Below are positions 5,527 to 14,683 of a stretch of DNA of 44,255 bases, piece by piece. The notes below the pieces were generated by a model. The model saw only the letters and a list, made by a program, of their open reading frames with translations. It was not told the origin of the DNA and ran no database searches. The position numbers and the translations under genes were made by a program. Origin of the DNA: a virus; the IMG/VR virus record IMGVR_UViG_3300009034_000077, positions 1 to 44,255 of that record; one strand, written 5' to 3'. Each line of letters opens with the position of its first letter. Position 1 is the stretch's first letter.

Positions 5527-8500
5527 TTAAAGAATTTCCTCAAACGTTAACGTTACGTCAAAATAATCCAAATATCTTTGCTTTTGCTGCAAATCGCCGA
5601 TATGCTTTACCAGATAACAGTCCGTCAAATCGCTATGGTCAGGTATCAGCACGATGTTTTTACCTTCCACATAATCGATTACGGCAGCCAATTCCTCTTG
5701 CGTGTCACTCGTTGCTTGCCAGTTAAGATTGAAAATCCGTTTACGGTTAGCGCCCTTGATGGGAATCATGCCGCCATGTGGCGTTCGTAGCATGTCGATG
5801 TCATAGACATGACTTTTGCCATAACCAACAGAAAAGTCATCACTGAGTGTGATAGCCTGGCCGACAACCATGGATCCGATTTGATAATAATCATCTGCGG
5901 TATGCTGCGCTGGAATGGCAATACGCATGAAGCGATAGATACCACCTGTAAATGTTTTTGCCATGTTGGATTGAAATATTACGAAGGTATCGGTAGCTGC
6001 AATGTTTATGCTGGCTGTGGTTTCAAGAAAAATATAGTCCCCCGCATTATCACGGATTTGCCACGTAACGCCGTTGTCCGTGCCGGACGTCATGCGGAGA
6101 TACATGCCTGCAAGCGCATGGTCTTTGTAATTTGCGAGCAAGGACGTATCTTGAATCGCATTGCCTGAAACCGCATCTACCGTGCCGGTATCCACGTCAA
6201 AAGATATGGATTCATCTACGGAGGGGGATCCCCAGGAGTCGGTTGCATTCATTTGGAATGAACACGTGCGGATATTGCAACCGAATAAGCCGATGCCGGT
6301 CGCTTGAAAAACTTCATTGGCGCCTAGATCAATAACGATGTTACAAGCAATATTATCTTGTTCAGAGCGCCAAGGCTTAGAAGGACTATCTTCAATAAGA
6401 TTTTTCATGGTGTAGGAATAATCCGGCGTAAAAGACCATTTGTCTGGATTGGATGTTTCGCCACTGCCACCATGCCAGCTAACGCCGACATTGCAGATGA
6501 GTTTTTGTTCCTGCACTTTTATGGCACACGGACAGGCATTGGCAGAATAAGCCTCCCAAATGCCGCGACGGACAATTTCAATGGTACTATCCGTTGTATT
6601 GCTGTATGCCGCAATTATAGTTGAATGGTCCGTAATAATCGCCCGCGGCTGTTCATATGCATCTGATCCATGAGATGATGCAACAGCTGCCGTTGTATAA
6701 TTCCAAGTCTCGCCATCATCATCGGAATAAGTGTATACAATATCATTGTCGTCACTTTTCTCGGCCAAGCAGTAAATACGACCATTAATATCTTTAGTAA
6801 GATTTGGCCAGATATATTCGTCACCAGCAACGGGTTGGTCAAATTCCATAACCAAGATGGCACTGCCCCAAGTGGTTCCCCCATCTTCTGAAATTTTGCA
6901 TTTAATTTCATCATCGCCCGCACTATCCTCATCTGTTTGATAAGCACAAATAATATTGCCATTCCTTGTCTGAATCAATGTACCTGCATTAGCGGTTGCA
7001 TTAACTATGACATCATTACACCATGTCAATCCACCATCTATTGATTTTTGGATATTGACTGGATTATCTCCATAAGCTAATATTAAATTACCATTATACA
7101 GCTCGATGATTGATGTCGGCCAATTTGGATATGAAGTTGTATTGGTCGTCCATGTAAGACCATAATCGTCACTGTAACTTATCCTATATTGATTAATGCC
7201 TGTAGCCCAATGATACAATAAAATGCGTCCATTGGACAGAGATATCGGCCAAAAGATGCTGTGAGCCTCATAGCCAGTTATATCAATTCCGCTTTCCCAT
7301 GTGAGGCCGTTATCGATAGACCGTGAACATTTCAGTTTCTGGGAATCGGTATTATCGAGATAAAATAATAAAATTGTTCCATCCTTTGCTTTTACAATTA
7401 AATAATCTTTAGCTCCACTGGGTTGATGCACATCACTGATTGCCGCCGTTTTATTTAACCAATTGGCTTGGTTCGGATCATCTCTTCCAAGATATGTCGT
7501 GCCACCATCGTGTGACCATTTAAATGTAGCATTTCCGACATCACCCGCATCAATCAGCTCTACACGGAAATCTCGCGTTGCAAAAGCAACAGTGAGTGTA
7601 AATGCTGTGCCAATATTCACTTGATACGTAAAAGCACTTATCGTCAATGTACCTGTAGATTGTGCAAAGTCAGTTACGGATTTGGATTCAGATTTTACTA
7701 TTTCAAGATCTGAAATAACACCATCCCAGGCCGCACCGCCACCACCGCCTTCATAACCAATCACCCAATAGAGATATCGAAAATCTTTTTTTGAAGTATG
7801 CAAAGCAACGGTGAGCGTATCCACAAGTGAAGTCATTGCTTCATCGTCATAAATATAGCAATACACTGTACCATACGTTCCGGCGTCATCATCTCTGGTA
7901 ATCTTCAGATAGTATTGTGTATTGACTATAACAGCAGAGGACGTATCAGTGTAAAGTGTGCCGCCGTCGCATTCTTCAAGAACAAAATAATCTGATCCAC
8001 CACTTTCCATCCAATAAACTGCAAAATAATCCCCGCTTGCTGTATCAATATCATTGAGTGAATCAGTCGTATTGGCTAAAGCCCATACACCGCATCGATC
8101 TCCATTTGCGCCATTTGCTGTACATTTAATATCGACATGAAACTCGAAATCGCCATCGAAATGATCAGCAGTTTTATCAATGGACAATCTAGCATCTTCG
8201 TCATTGTCAAGATCCGTCACAGTCACTGTATTTGCATCTGTCAATGCAATTCTGGCAGCCGCATCTGTTTCTGAAAAATCGCCAGTATCTTGTAAAAAGT
8301 CAGTGATAGCTACAGAACCACCGATAAAATAATCGTCTCCAAAAGCGAATAATACGGAATCGATGACAGTCGTTCCATCTGCCGCACCGTCGGTCGTCGC
8401 AGTTCCAGAATAAGAAAAATCCGTAATATCACCATTTGCAGATAAAAGCCGAAAATCGCCAGTATTGTCACTATCCGGCACGGGCTGGCCTATATATTCT

Positions 8501-8571
8501 CCTTCTTGTTCGGTGGCTGAAGAGAAATCATCCGCATCAAGGATATTTTCCGCGATTAATTTAACACTCAT
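5527..8571 (-). CDS. Large tail protein with sialidase-type Asp-box propeller and Dit-like C-terminus
   Basis: 1014 residues. Residues about 140-295 look like a concanavalin-type beta-sandwich. Residues about 350-670 carry Asp boxes of the pattern S-x-D-x-G-x-T-W: SIDNGLTW (418), SDDYGLTW (466), SIDGGLTW (510), SEDGGTTW (561), SDDDGETW (616), plus a weaker SHDGGTTY (353). This is the signature of sialidase/BNR six-bladed propellers. The C-terminus (GANRKRIFNLNW ... DVTLTFEEIL) resembles distal tail proteins. I do not see the N-terminal Arg-Ile-Pro sialidase motif, so glycan binding is safer than hydrolysis. It follows the tape measure gene with an ATGA overlap. Confidence 0.7.
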   Translation of the reverse strand: MSVKLIAENILDADDFSSATEQEGEYIGQPVPDSDNTGDFRLLSANGDITDFSYSGTATTDGAADGTTVIDSVLFAFGDDYFIGGSVAITDFLQDTGDFSETDAAARIALTDANTVTVTDLDNDEDARLSIDKTADHFDGDFEFHVDIKCTANGANGDRCGVWALANTTDSLNDIDTASGDYFAVYWMESGGSDYFVLEECDGGTLYTDTSSAVIVNTQYYLKITRDDDAGTYGTVYCYIYDDEAMTSLVDTLTVALHTSKKDFRYLYWVIGYEGGGGGAAWDGVISDLEIVKSESKSVTDFAQSTGTLTISAFTYQVNIGTAFTLTVAFATRDFRVELIDAGDVGNATFKWSHDGGTTYLGRDDPNQANWLNKTAAISDVHQPSGAKDYLIVKAKDGTILLFYLDNTDSQKLKCSRSIDNGLTWESGIDITGYEAHSIFWPISLSNGRILLYHWATGINQYRISYSDDYGLTWTTNTTSYPNWPTSIIELYNGNLILAYGDNPVNIQKSIDGGLTWCNDVIVNATANAGTLIQTRNGNIICAYQTDEDSAGDDEIKCKISEDGGTTWGSAILVMEFDQPVAGDEYIWPNLTKDINGRIYCLAEKSDDNDIVYTYSDDDGETWNYTTAAVASSHGSDAYEQPRAIITDHSTIIAAYSNTTDSTIEIVRRGIWEAYSANACPCAIKVQEQKLICNVGVSWHGGSGETSNPDKWSFTPDYSYTMKNLIEDSPSKPWRSEQDNIACNIVIDLGANEVFQATGIGLFGCNIRTCSFQMNATDSWGSPSVDESISFDVDTGTVDAVSGNAIQDTSLLANYKDHALAGMYLRMTSGTDNGVTWQIRDNAGDYIFLETTASINIAATDTFVIFQSNMAKTFTGGIYRFMRIAIPAQHTADDYYQIGSMVVGQAITLSDDFSVGYGKSHVYDIDMLRTPHGGMIPIKGANRKRIFNLNWQATSDTQEELAAVIDYVEGKNIVLIPDHSDLTDCYLVKHIGDLQQKQRYLDYFDVTLTFEEIL

Positions 8572-11081
8572 ATATCAATTCCCACCGTTGCCATATCCTG
8601 TTGCTCATATATGATACCTACACGATAGCGGGTACTATCAAGAAGCAAATCGGATAACCAGGAACGCACATCATTTGTCGTGACAATGCCATGTATATGT
8701 AAATGCACATCATTGCCACGTCCCAAATTTCGAACATTCCTGGGATCATTTCGTGATAAAATTTCCTCGCCGGTTTGGGCAATGACGGGACGTTCATCTT
8801 GACGCAGCTTTCCAACGAATAAGCCACGATGGGCTTCTGGTACAAGACCGCCTTGATGGAAAAGACTACCTATGGCTTTGCCAAGACCGCCACCCAAACC
8901 ACCAAATAGACCGCCACCCAAACCACCAAATAGACCACCGCCACCGCCACTAAATAGACTACCAATTGAACCAAATAGACCACCGCCACCGCCACTAAAT
9001 AGACCGCCAAAGCTACTCAACTGTTTAATTAAAGCTTTTATAAATGCCTCGGCTATTTTGGGGATCGACTTAATAATTTCTTCTATGATATCTGGAATGG
9101 CTTCAATGATTGCTTCTATAATTTCTGGTAAAGCTTCAATAACCGCATCAATGATGTTCGGAATTCTTGATATAAAATGTTTGATAATGTCGGGTAATCG
9201 GTCCACGATAGCTTGAATTATTTTTGGTATGCTATCTACAATTTTTTGAATAATAACCGGAATCATTTCAATGATTTCTTCTGTGATTTTTGGTACTTCA
9301 TCAATGATTGTATCTATGATGATCGGTATGCTTTCGACAAAAGCATCAATGAGATCTGGAATCGCGCGATAAAACGCGCGTACCAATTCAGGTCCGAGCT
9401 TCAATAGTTTTGGCCATAATTTTTTCCATATCTCACCAATTCCGATAACCGCATTGTAAACCGAGTCGATCAATCCATCTAATGATTTCACCAAATCTTT
9501 GGCAAAATTTCCGATTGCATTGAATAAACCAGATATGGCATCAATAACACGTCCAGGTAATTCAATGAGTGCCTGGATGGCATTGGCAATCTGAATGATT
9601 AATTCACCCCACATCACAGCTATGCCCGCAGCGCTAGCTAACATACTACCACCGCCAGCCGAGACTTTTGAAAAAAAGACATCGCCGGAACCGGATACAA
9701 TTTTTTTCCATTGTTCACCGCTTCCTTGGAGCATTTGAGCAAAAGCTTGAAATTGTTTGAACATACTCAAATCGCTCTTTTTGCCAACAGGCTCAATAGG
9801 CTTTAGAGGTGGTGGAACAATCGGAGGCACTTTGCTTAAATTTTCGAGTTCAGCAATAAGAGTCCGCACAGTTGTTTCAACCGTTTTATTTTGATTTGCA
9901 AAATTCTTTAATTCTTCTCTCGCAGGTATAATACCTCTCACAACGCCATAAGAAGCACCTTCCAATTTCTCAAGTTTTTCCGCGAGTTCTTCTGCATTCA
10001 TCGCTGCCAATTCGGTAAATTTAATATTCCCTTGAAAAACCTGATTGAATCCTTCATAACTATTAGCAAGTGTATTTATTAAATGAAGTAAACTCCCCAG
10101 AATGATTGTTCCTTTTCTCCCGCCCATCAGGGCGCCTAAAATACCTATTGTTTGTACCCAAGATGGTAATTTTTTAAAACCATCCCACATAAATTTTAGC
10201 TCGCTCCATATTATTCGAAGTATCTTTTGTGTACTATCAACAAATTTAGCTGTTCCCATTAGTATTCGTTTGCCTAAATTAATAATTGAATCAGCAACAT
10301 TTTTTGCCCATTTTTCCAAATTGCCGGATTTTCTCATTTTATTTAATGTATCATTTAATTTATTAATGGCAGGCAAAACAAATGTAGCAATGTTAAATTT
10401 CACTGTGCTTGTAAATAATCCAAATTTTTCCTTGACATCATCTACAATATTTCCAAACGCTTCTAAACCGCCTGCTTTTGTGGCGCGTATAGCGGCAGCT
10501 TGACCTTTAACTTGACTTTCGATTTCTCGTAAAACTCCTACAAAACCTTCTGATTCAAACGTTGTTCTTTCAACTGTAATACCAGCTCGTCTTAATTCAC
10601 CAGTTAAACCCATGGCGGCTTTACCAAGCATATTTGCAGCCATACGCATATCGCCACCCATAAGGGCGGCTATATCAGTCATTACGGATGCAGCGCGAGG
10701 TAAAACATCAGTTCCGATTTGTTTATATGTGAGCAAAAATTTCATGCCCATCATAATACTTTCATCACCAAATGTGGTCATTTTTTGCAAGGCGCTAGCA
10801 GTATCAAATAATGTGGCTTCAAATTCTTTAGTATGAACTCCCATTGATTTCATGGCTTGAACTAAACCAGCTTCAGCTTTTTCTTGTGTAGCTGATAGTT
10901 GTTCAAATTCGCCAATGACGCGAGTAATACCCCAACCGATAAATGCGCCGACTGCAACTCGTTTCAATGAAACTAAAGAACGTGATAATTTTTTTGTTCT
11001 GTTATAGGCACCGCCTATTCCTTTAACAAAATCTTGAGATTTTAATCCAAGTCTGACAAATAATGACGCTATTTCAGCCAT
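8568..11081 (-). CDS. Tape measure protein
   Basis: 837 residues, placed after the G/GT pair as in most siphophages. The N-terminal half is helical (LFVRLGLKSQDFVKGIGG ... MGMKFLLTYKQIG), followed by hydrophobic segments. About ten consecutive 11-residue repeats of the type IPxIIxxIIxx occur at about 555-665, then a Gly/Phe/Leu-rich stretch (GGGGGLFG copies). At about 1.5 angstroms per residue this predicts a tail near 125 nm. It scaffolds the tail tube and leaves with the DNA. ATG 11081 overlaps the T-frame stop by 8 nt. Confidence 0.85.
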   Translation of the reverse strand: MAEIASLFVRLGLKSQDFVKGIGGAYNRTKKLSRSLVSLKRVAVGAFIGWGITRVIGEFEQLSATQEKAEAGLVQAMKSMGVHTKEFEATLFDTASALQKMTTFGDESIMMGMKFLLTYKQIGTDVLPRAASVMTDIAALMGGDMRMAANMLGKAAMGLTGELRRAGITVERTTFESEGFVGVLREIESQVKGQAAAIRATKAGGLEAFGNIVDDVKEKFGLFTSTVKFNIATFVLPAINKLNDTLNKMRKSGNLEKWAKNVADSIINLGKRILMGTAKFVDSTQKILRIIWSELKFMWDGFKKLPSWVQTIGILGALMGGRKGTIILGSLLHLINTLANSYEGFNQVFQGNIKFTELAAMNAEELAEKLEKLEGASYGVVRGIIPAREELKNFANQNKTVETTVRTLIAELENLSKVPPIVPPPLKPIEPVGKKSDLSMFKQFQAFAQMLQGSGEQWKKIVSGSGDVFFSKVSAGGGSMLASAAGIAVMWGELIIQIANAIQALIELPGRVIDAISGLFNAIGNFAKDLVKSLDGLIDSVYNAVIGIGEIWKKLWPKLLKLGPELVRAFYRAIPDLIDAFVESIPIIIDTIIDEVPKITEEIIEMIPVIIQKIVDSIPKIIQAIVDRLPDIIKHFISRIPNIIDAVIEALPEIIEAIIEAIPDIIEEIIKSIPKIAEAFIKALIKQLSSFGGLFSGGGGGLFGSIGSLFSGGGGGLFGGLGGGLFGGLGGGLGKAIGSLFHQGGLVPEAHRGLFVGKLRQDERPVIAQTGEEILSRNDPRNVRNLGRGNDVHLHIHGIVTTNDVRSWLSDLLLDSTRYRVGIIYEQQDMATVGIDI

Positions 11082-11292
11082 GAATCTTTTTGCCTCGTTT
11101 TCTAGTTTTTAAACGTTCCAATGTTTCATTATGATGAACTTTATTTTGCATTTCTTCTGATTTAATTTTAAAATAAACCATCCATTCTGTAAGTTCTTGA
11201 CTGCTCATACGTTCCAATAATTCAGCTACTGGACACCCGAAAAGTTCGGCAAGCTCGAAATAAAGCCGCCTTTCCGGATGTCCAAATCTTAG
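11074..11292 (-). CDS. Tail assembly chaperone T extension, read by -1 frameshift from G
   Basis: The frame entered by a -1 slip at 11298-11292 continues for 72 codons (KK-LRFGHPERRLYFELAEL ... MSSQELTEWMVYF) to TGA 11076-11074. Residues such as YFELAELFGCP and SSQELTEWM match the minor tail protein T / tail assembly chaperone family. The product is a G-T fusion of about 189 residues. In lambda the equivalent gpGT binds the tape measure protein and recruits tail tube subunits. This frame has no start signal of its own. Confidence 0.8.
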   Translation of the reverse strand, partial: LRFGHPERRLYFELAELFGCPVAELLERMSSQELTEWMVYFKIKSEEMQNKVHHNETLERLKTRKRGKKIHG

Positions 11293-11642
11293 TTTTTTTC
11301 CATATCCTGTGCAACTTGTTCAGATAGGCCAGATAAATCCATGGCAATCCGCGCAATGTTTTCAAGTGCCGAACCATTTTTATTATTCAAAGCATCCTTA
11401 TCTGCCTCAGAAAATAATAATTCACCGGTTTCGGGATCATAACAACATTCAATCAATAAATCTCCGTACATTTTATCAATAAATTCGATTTTACCATCAG
11501 GACTCATCACACTTTTAATAATTGATGCTCGCTGTTTGCCCGTAAGACTGCGTACTTCTACGGTTGCGTCCCATTGCGAAATGTACACTTGTTTCTTTTC
11601 AAGATCATCCGCCTGTAAAATTTTATCTTTTAATACACTCAT
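11289..11642 (-). CDS. Tail assembly chaperone G
   Basis: 117 residues (VYISQWDATVEVRSLTGKQR ... LLIECCYDPETGELLF ... IARIAMDLSGLS), typical of chaperones placed between the tail tube and tape measure genes. The last sense codons are GAA AAA AAC before TAA, which is the slippery site for the GT fusion. It acts in the cytoplasm during tail assembly and is not expected in the virion. Confidence 0.75.
   Translation of the reverse strand: MSVLKDKILQADDLEKKQVYISQWDATVEVRSLTGKQRASIIKSVMSPDGKIEFIDKMYGDLLIECCYDPETGELLFSEADKDALNNKNGSALENIARIAMDLSGLSEQVAQDMEKN
11292..11298 (-). promoter_or_regulatory. Programmed -1 frameshift heptamer A AAA AAC
   Basis: On the minus strand the zero-frame codons are GAA AAA AAC TAA. 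The heptamer A AAA AAC has the X-XXY-YYZ form needed for simultaneous slippage of P- and A-site tRNAs and sits directly before the zero-frame stop. After the slip the next codon is CTA and a 72-codon T domain follows. I did not identify a clear downstream pseudoknot. Confidence 0.8.
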
Positions 11643-11673
11643 AACAAATTTTCTCCCTTAATATTATTTGTAA

Positions 11674-12099
11674 TTATGTTGAAGTAGTTGACCGCGCCAA
11701 AACTCCATCTCCTTGAAAACTCACCGAAGTAACCATAAGAGATCCTACATCACCACCAATCGGATAACTTTCAAGCAATACATCCCCATGAAAACGCGGA
11801 TTGACTGCGGTTGTCGCTGAGCTTTGTTTTTTGATCGAGATATATTTTGCTGTCGAACCGATATATCCAAATAAAGTCGCATCCACTTTACTGGCTGCAA
11901 AATCCTGATTGAATTCAACGCTTACATTGAAATCTTTCAATCCTGCAATGCGACGACGTCCACTCGAACTCATCGCAGTCTTGTCCAACATTTCAGCACT
12001 ATAATTAATAGTGACTGATCGTACATGATCGCTGAGATCCACCGGTGCCGCAGTCGTACCGACTTTCACACTTGCGTCTTTAAAAACTAATTCACCCAT
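11674..12099 (-). CDS. Major tail tube protein
   Basis: 141 residues, two genes before the tape measure. It contains VTINYSAEMLDKTAMSSSGR and AGLKDFNVSVEF, with alternating beta-strands typical of tail tube proteins. The upstream neighbour shares the same core, so the two are paralogues. Being shorter and next to the chaperone genes, this is the better candidate for the main tube subunit. Confidence 0.65.
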   Translation of the reverse strand: MGELVFKDASVKVGTTAAPVDLSDHVRSVTINYSAEMLDKTAMSSSGRRRIAGLKDFNVSVEFNQDFAASKVDATLFGYIGSTAKYISIKKQSSATTAVNPRFHGDVLLESYPIGGDVGSLMVTSVSFQGDGVLARSTTST

Positions 12100-12118
12100 T
12101 TTTCAAACCTCCATTATT

Positions 12119-12856
12119 TTATAATAGTCCTAAAAATAATTTCCCATTAATGCTTTCATCATTGTTTGTCGTTGAGATATTTACTCGATACCAATTGTCT
12201 ACCGTTGAAGCTGCCGTTGTATGCCATTGTCCTACTCGCCCACCCGTATCAGTGATTGATGTCAATACCAATTGCGTCGTAGGGCTAGCAAAGCCTGACG
12301 AATTGTCCGACTGAATGGCAAATCTTAAAACGGCACCGCTACTCGAAACACTCAATATATGTAAAGCAGCATGAAGCTTTTGTGTAGATGTCCCTGTGCC
12401 TAAGTTATGCGGCGTTGCGGTAAGTTCCGTCGATAATGCAGTCCCATTTTCCGCAATCACACCTCTTACAAGATCGCCACCCTCGCCATAAGCCGTAAAA
12501 TTAAACCCTAACAATTCACCCACGGTTCCCCCTGGAGCATATTCGCCTGCGACACCATCATGAGAAAATGCACGACTACCAGCACTTGATTTATTCGGAC
12601 AAAGCGTCAAAACCTCGGCAGAACTACCGACCCGATTAAACATAATTTGATCCGGATCGCTTGATGATGCCTCTAAAAATCCACTTTCCGTGAACTCAAT
12701 ATTCCGAAGTCCGGCTTTCCGCTTACGGCCTGAAGAACAAAAAGTTGTCCGATCCAACATTTCAGCGCTATATGTCAATGTCACGGCATTAGAATGGCCC
12801 GTGAAATCATAGCCACCATAAAAAATATTTGCATGTTTTAAAACTAATTCTGCCAT
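12119..12856 (-). CDS. Tail tube-like protein with extra C-terminal domain
   Basis: 245 residues from ATG 12856 (AAGGAG 8 nt upstream; the longer GTG start at 12865 is less likely). Residues about 20-55 (VTLTYSAEMLDRTTFCSSGR) match the next gene closely, showing a tandem duplication. Residues about 130-245 form an added beta-rich domain (STQKLHAALHILSVSSSG ... YRVNIS). It may be a second tube or tail-terminator-adjacent subunit. The exact role is unknown. Confidence 0.6.
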   Translation of the reverse strand: MAELVLKHANIFYGGYDFTGHSNAVTLTYSAEMLDRTTFCSSGRKRKAGLRNIEFTESGFLEASSSDPDQIMFNRVGSSAEVLTLCPNKSSAGSRAFSHDGVAGEYAPGGTVGELLGFNFTAYGEGGDLVRGVIAENGTALSTELTATPHNLGTGTSTQKLHAALHILSVSSSGAVLRFAIQSDNSSGFASPTTQLVLTSITDTGGRVGQWHTTAASTVDNWYRVNISTTNNDESINGKLFLGLL

Positions 12857-12877
12857 GTTCTGCACTCCTTAATTTAA

Positions 12878-13288
12878 TCATGTACTATGCCATATGATAT
12901 AATCTTGAGCGATATGATATGTAATTTCCTTTGTTTCTGGATTGACATCCGTATAATCAACTTCATTTTCAAAAAATATACGCTGGACAGGAACACCGCC
13001 AACACCGCCCATTGTACCGTTATAATCTTGCAATGAAGCTTTCACCTGTTTTGCAATGGCCCTCACATTCGAATAAGTTTCCGACCATGTTGATATCTGC
13101 CATCGTGGACTTTGGATATTCGGGTCATTATTCATCGCATGATGTCCAACATTGCTGATTTGAAAAAAAATCACATATGGCAATGATCCACATTGGGCTG
13201 CCACCCCTGGGTATATACGCGTACTCACCAATGCCGTGAGATCGGATGTGCCACTTAATTGCGAATATAAAGCCTCACCGAGTTCCAA
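12878..13288 (-). CDS. Tail completion protein, DUF3168-like
   Basis: 136 residues, probably started at TTG 13288 inside the end of the upstream gene. Features such as LYSQLSGTSDLTALVSTRIYP near the N-terminus and LPYVIFFQIS match the DUF3168 tail completion family, which closes the head-proximal end of the tail. Order (gp10-like, then this, then tube) agrees. I see no better ATG. Confidence 0.7.
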   Translation of the reverse strand: MELGEALYSQLSGTSDLTALVSTRIYPGVAAQCGSLPYVIFFQISNVGHHAMNNDPNIQSPRWQISTWSETYSNVRAIAKQVKASLQDYNGTMGGVGGVPVQRIFFENEVDYTDVNPETKEITYHIAQDYIIWHST

Positions 13289-13733
13289 TCTTTTTTGTTT
13301 CCCTTTTTATTGTTTTCTGCAATCCGCGTTTTATAATAGATACAACGTGCATACGATTACTATCTATTGCTGGCCTAAAAAATGGATCTGCTGGCATTTG
13401 ACCACCACGCGCTCCAAACTCGACTAAATGTGCATGGGGCGCAATGCGATAATCAATGGCGGCAAATGCAGAAGGAACCTCTTTTGATTTTCCTTTGAAT
13501 GTTTTTGCTATAATTGCTCGTCTTAATGATCCAGGCTCAACCCACATAGCCCCCCCACCGCGACCATATTTTTTCCAATGACCTTTTTTTGCAATCGGTG
13601 CTCGACTTTTTGCATCGTCCCTGATTACTTTTGCTGCATGGAGTACTCTATTTTCAAGATCTTTATCGGATAATATTCCAATCAAGCGTTTGAATTTTAC
13701 CTCTAATTTATTAAGACCTGTTAATTCTAACAA
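13275..13733 (-). CDS. HK97 gp10-like head-tail/tail completion protein
   Basis: About 152 residues if started at TTG 13733, which follows GGAGG; the frame also has ATG 13754. LNKLEVKFKRL, AKVIRDDAKSRAPI, GSLRRAI and APHAHLVEFGARG (Pro-His-x-x-x-V-E-F-G) followed by PADPFFRPA are hallmarks of the HK97 gp10 family, which joins the tail to the head. It overlaps both neighbours, as is usual in this module. Confidence 0.75.
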   Translation of the reverse strand: MLELTGLNKLEVKFKRLIGILSDKDLENRVLHAAKVIRDDAKSRAPIAKKGHWKKYGRGGGAMWVEPGSLRRAIIAKTFKGKSKEVPSAFAAIDYRIAPHAHLVEFGARGGQMPADPFFRPAIDSNRMHVVSIIKRGLQKTIKRETKKIGTR

Positions 13734-14068
13734 TTCGTAATGTCCTCCACACACATCAATTGCAACATGATATTCCGCTCGCTCGGATTGATCGCTGATT
13801 GAATATCAAAATAACGATCATCATATTTAATTCTACAATTGGGATTGATTTTTGTGCCATCTGCCAATAATCGATGTCGCATCGTAATCCTGTGCGTCAC
13901 ACCCGCCTGGATTTGTTGTGCTGTAAAATATTCTTTACCTCGCATCGGTTCTATGCTTGCCCAACAACTCATATTATCCACCCATGTCACCGACACTTCG
14001 CCATAGCTATTTCGGGATGTCTTTTTTTTCTGTATCGTAACCCTATGTCGTAATTGTCCAGCTCGCAT
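13727..14068 (-). CDS. Head closure / head-tail joining protein
   Basis: 113 residues: MRAGQLRHRVTIQKKK, DNMSCWASIEPMRGKEYF, then THRITMRHR. This is the pattern of the head-tail joining (SPP1 gp16-like) family that plugs the connector after DNA packaging. It sits between the connector protein and the gp10-like gene. Confidence 0.8.
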   Translation of the reverse strand: MRAGQLRHRVTIQKKKTSRNSYGEVSVTWVDNMSCWASIEPMRGKEYFTAQQIQAGVTHRITMRHRLLADGTKINPNCRIKYDDRYFDIQSAINPSERNIMLQLMCVEDITNC

Positions 14069-14075
14069 ATACTTC

Positions 14076-14681
14076 CTAAAATCGATATTCCCGATATGGC
14101 GCCAACAATGTTTTGACGGCCCATGGTGTTTCTTCTATTTTCATCGGTGTCACTGTCACACTTTCACGATTTTCATAATAATGACCTATGAGCATTTTCA
14201 CCGCTTGTTTAATCGTCCCCGGAATTGTGGCTGCCGTCGAATATCCACAATTGAATTCAATCGCGATCGGATTATTATTATGAAGTGTCACCGTTGGCCA
14301 ATCATCATTATAATCTAAAACAAGCCTGCCTGGTTCGCTTACCGTATCTGCCGCCCATGCAGTGGATGAAAGCGTAGTGCTACCGCTTATGCTATCCGTA
14401 TAAACAAGACCTGTGCTTGGAATTGAACGCAATGGGGGATAAGGGATTTCAATCGTATCATAATCATCCTTACCGCTCGGCCATGCATCATAATATACTG
14501 TCCACGTTTGAGGCATCAGTTTACGGCCTGTGATATTTTCCACATGTTGACGCGCTGCCGTAATCAATCCTTCCAAAAATTCATCCTCGTTGGTTTGCCC
14601 CAATTCCAGCCGCAATTGACTTTTCACATCTTCAAGCGTTATAGGTTCCCCGGTCGCCGATGTAACGACAACTGTCTTCAT
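14076..14681 (-). CDS. Head-tail connector (gp6/gp15-like adaptor)
   Basis: 201 residues: ITLEDVKSQLRLELGQTNEDE, then LITAARQHVENITGRKLMPQTW, and a C-terminal helix (IKQAVKMLIGHYYENRE). This is the phage connector family in which a ring of subunits extends the portal. It stands directly before the head-closure gene, as expected. Confidence 0.8.
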   Translation of the reverse strand: MKTVVVTSATGEPITLEDVKSQLRLELGQTNEDEFLEGLITAARQHVENITGRKLMPQTWTVYYDAWPSGKDDYDTIEIPYPPLRSIPSTGLVYTDSISGSTTLSSTAWAADTVSEPGRLVLDYNDDWPTVTLHNNNPIAIEFNCGYSTAATIPGTIKQAVKMLIGHYYENRESVTVTPMKIEETPWAVKTLLAPYREYRF

Positions 14682-14683
14682 AA

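Noticed and set aside
5527-8571. Diversity-generating retroelement target in the tail protein
   Set aside because: No reverse transcriptase and no template/variable repeat pair anywhere in the window.
8890-9005. CRISPR-like or microsatellite array
   Set aside because: The short repeats encode GGLFGG/GGGGG segments in frame with the tape measure gene; there are no unique spacers of constant length.
8872-9216. Plus-strand proline-rich ORF of 114 codons
   Set aside because: It is the antisense of the Gly-rich and IPxII repeats of the tape measure gene; no ribosome-binding site, and its composition is explained by the repeat.
12857-12865. GTG start for the upstream tail tube paralogue
   Set aside because: AAGGAG sits at the right distance from ATG 12856 and too close to the GTG.
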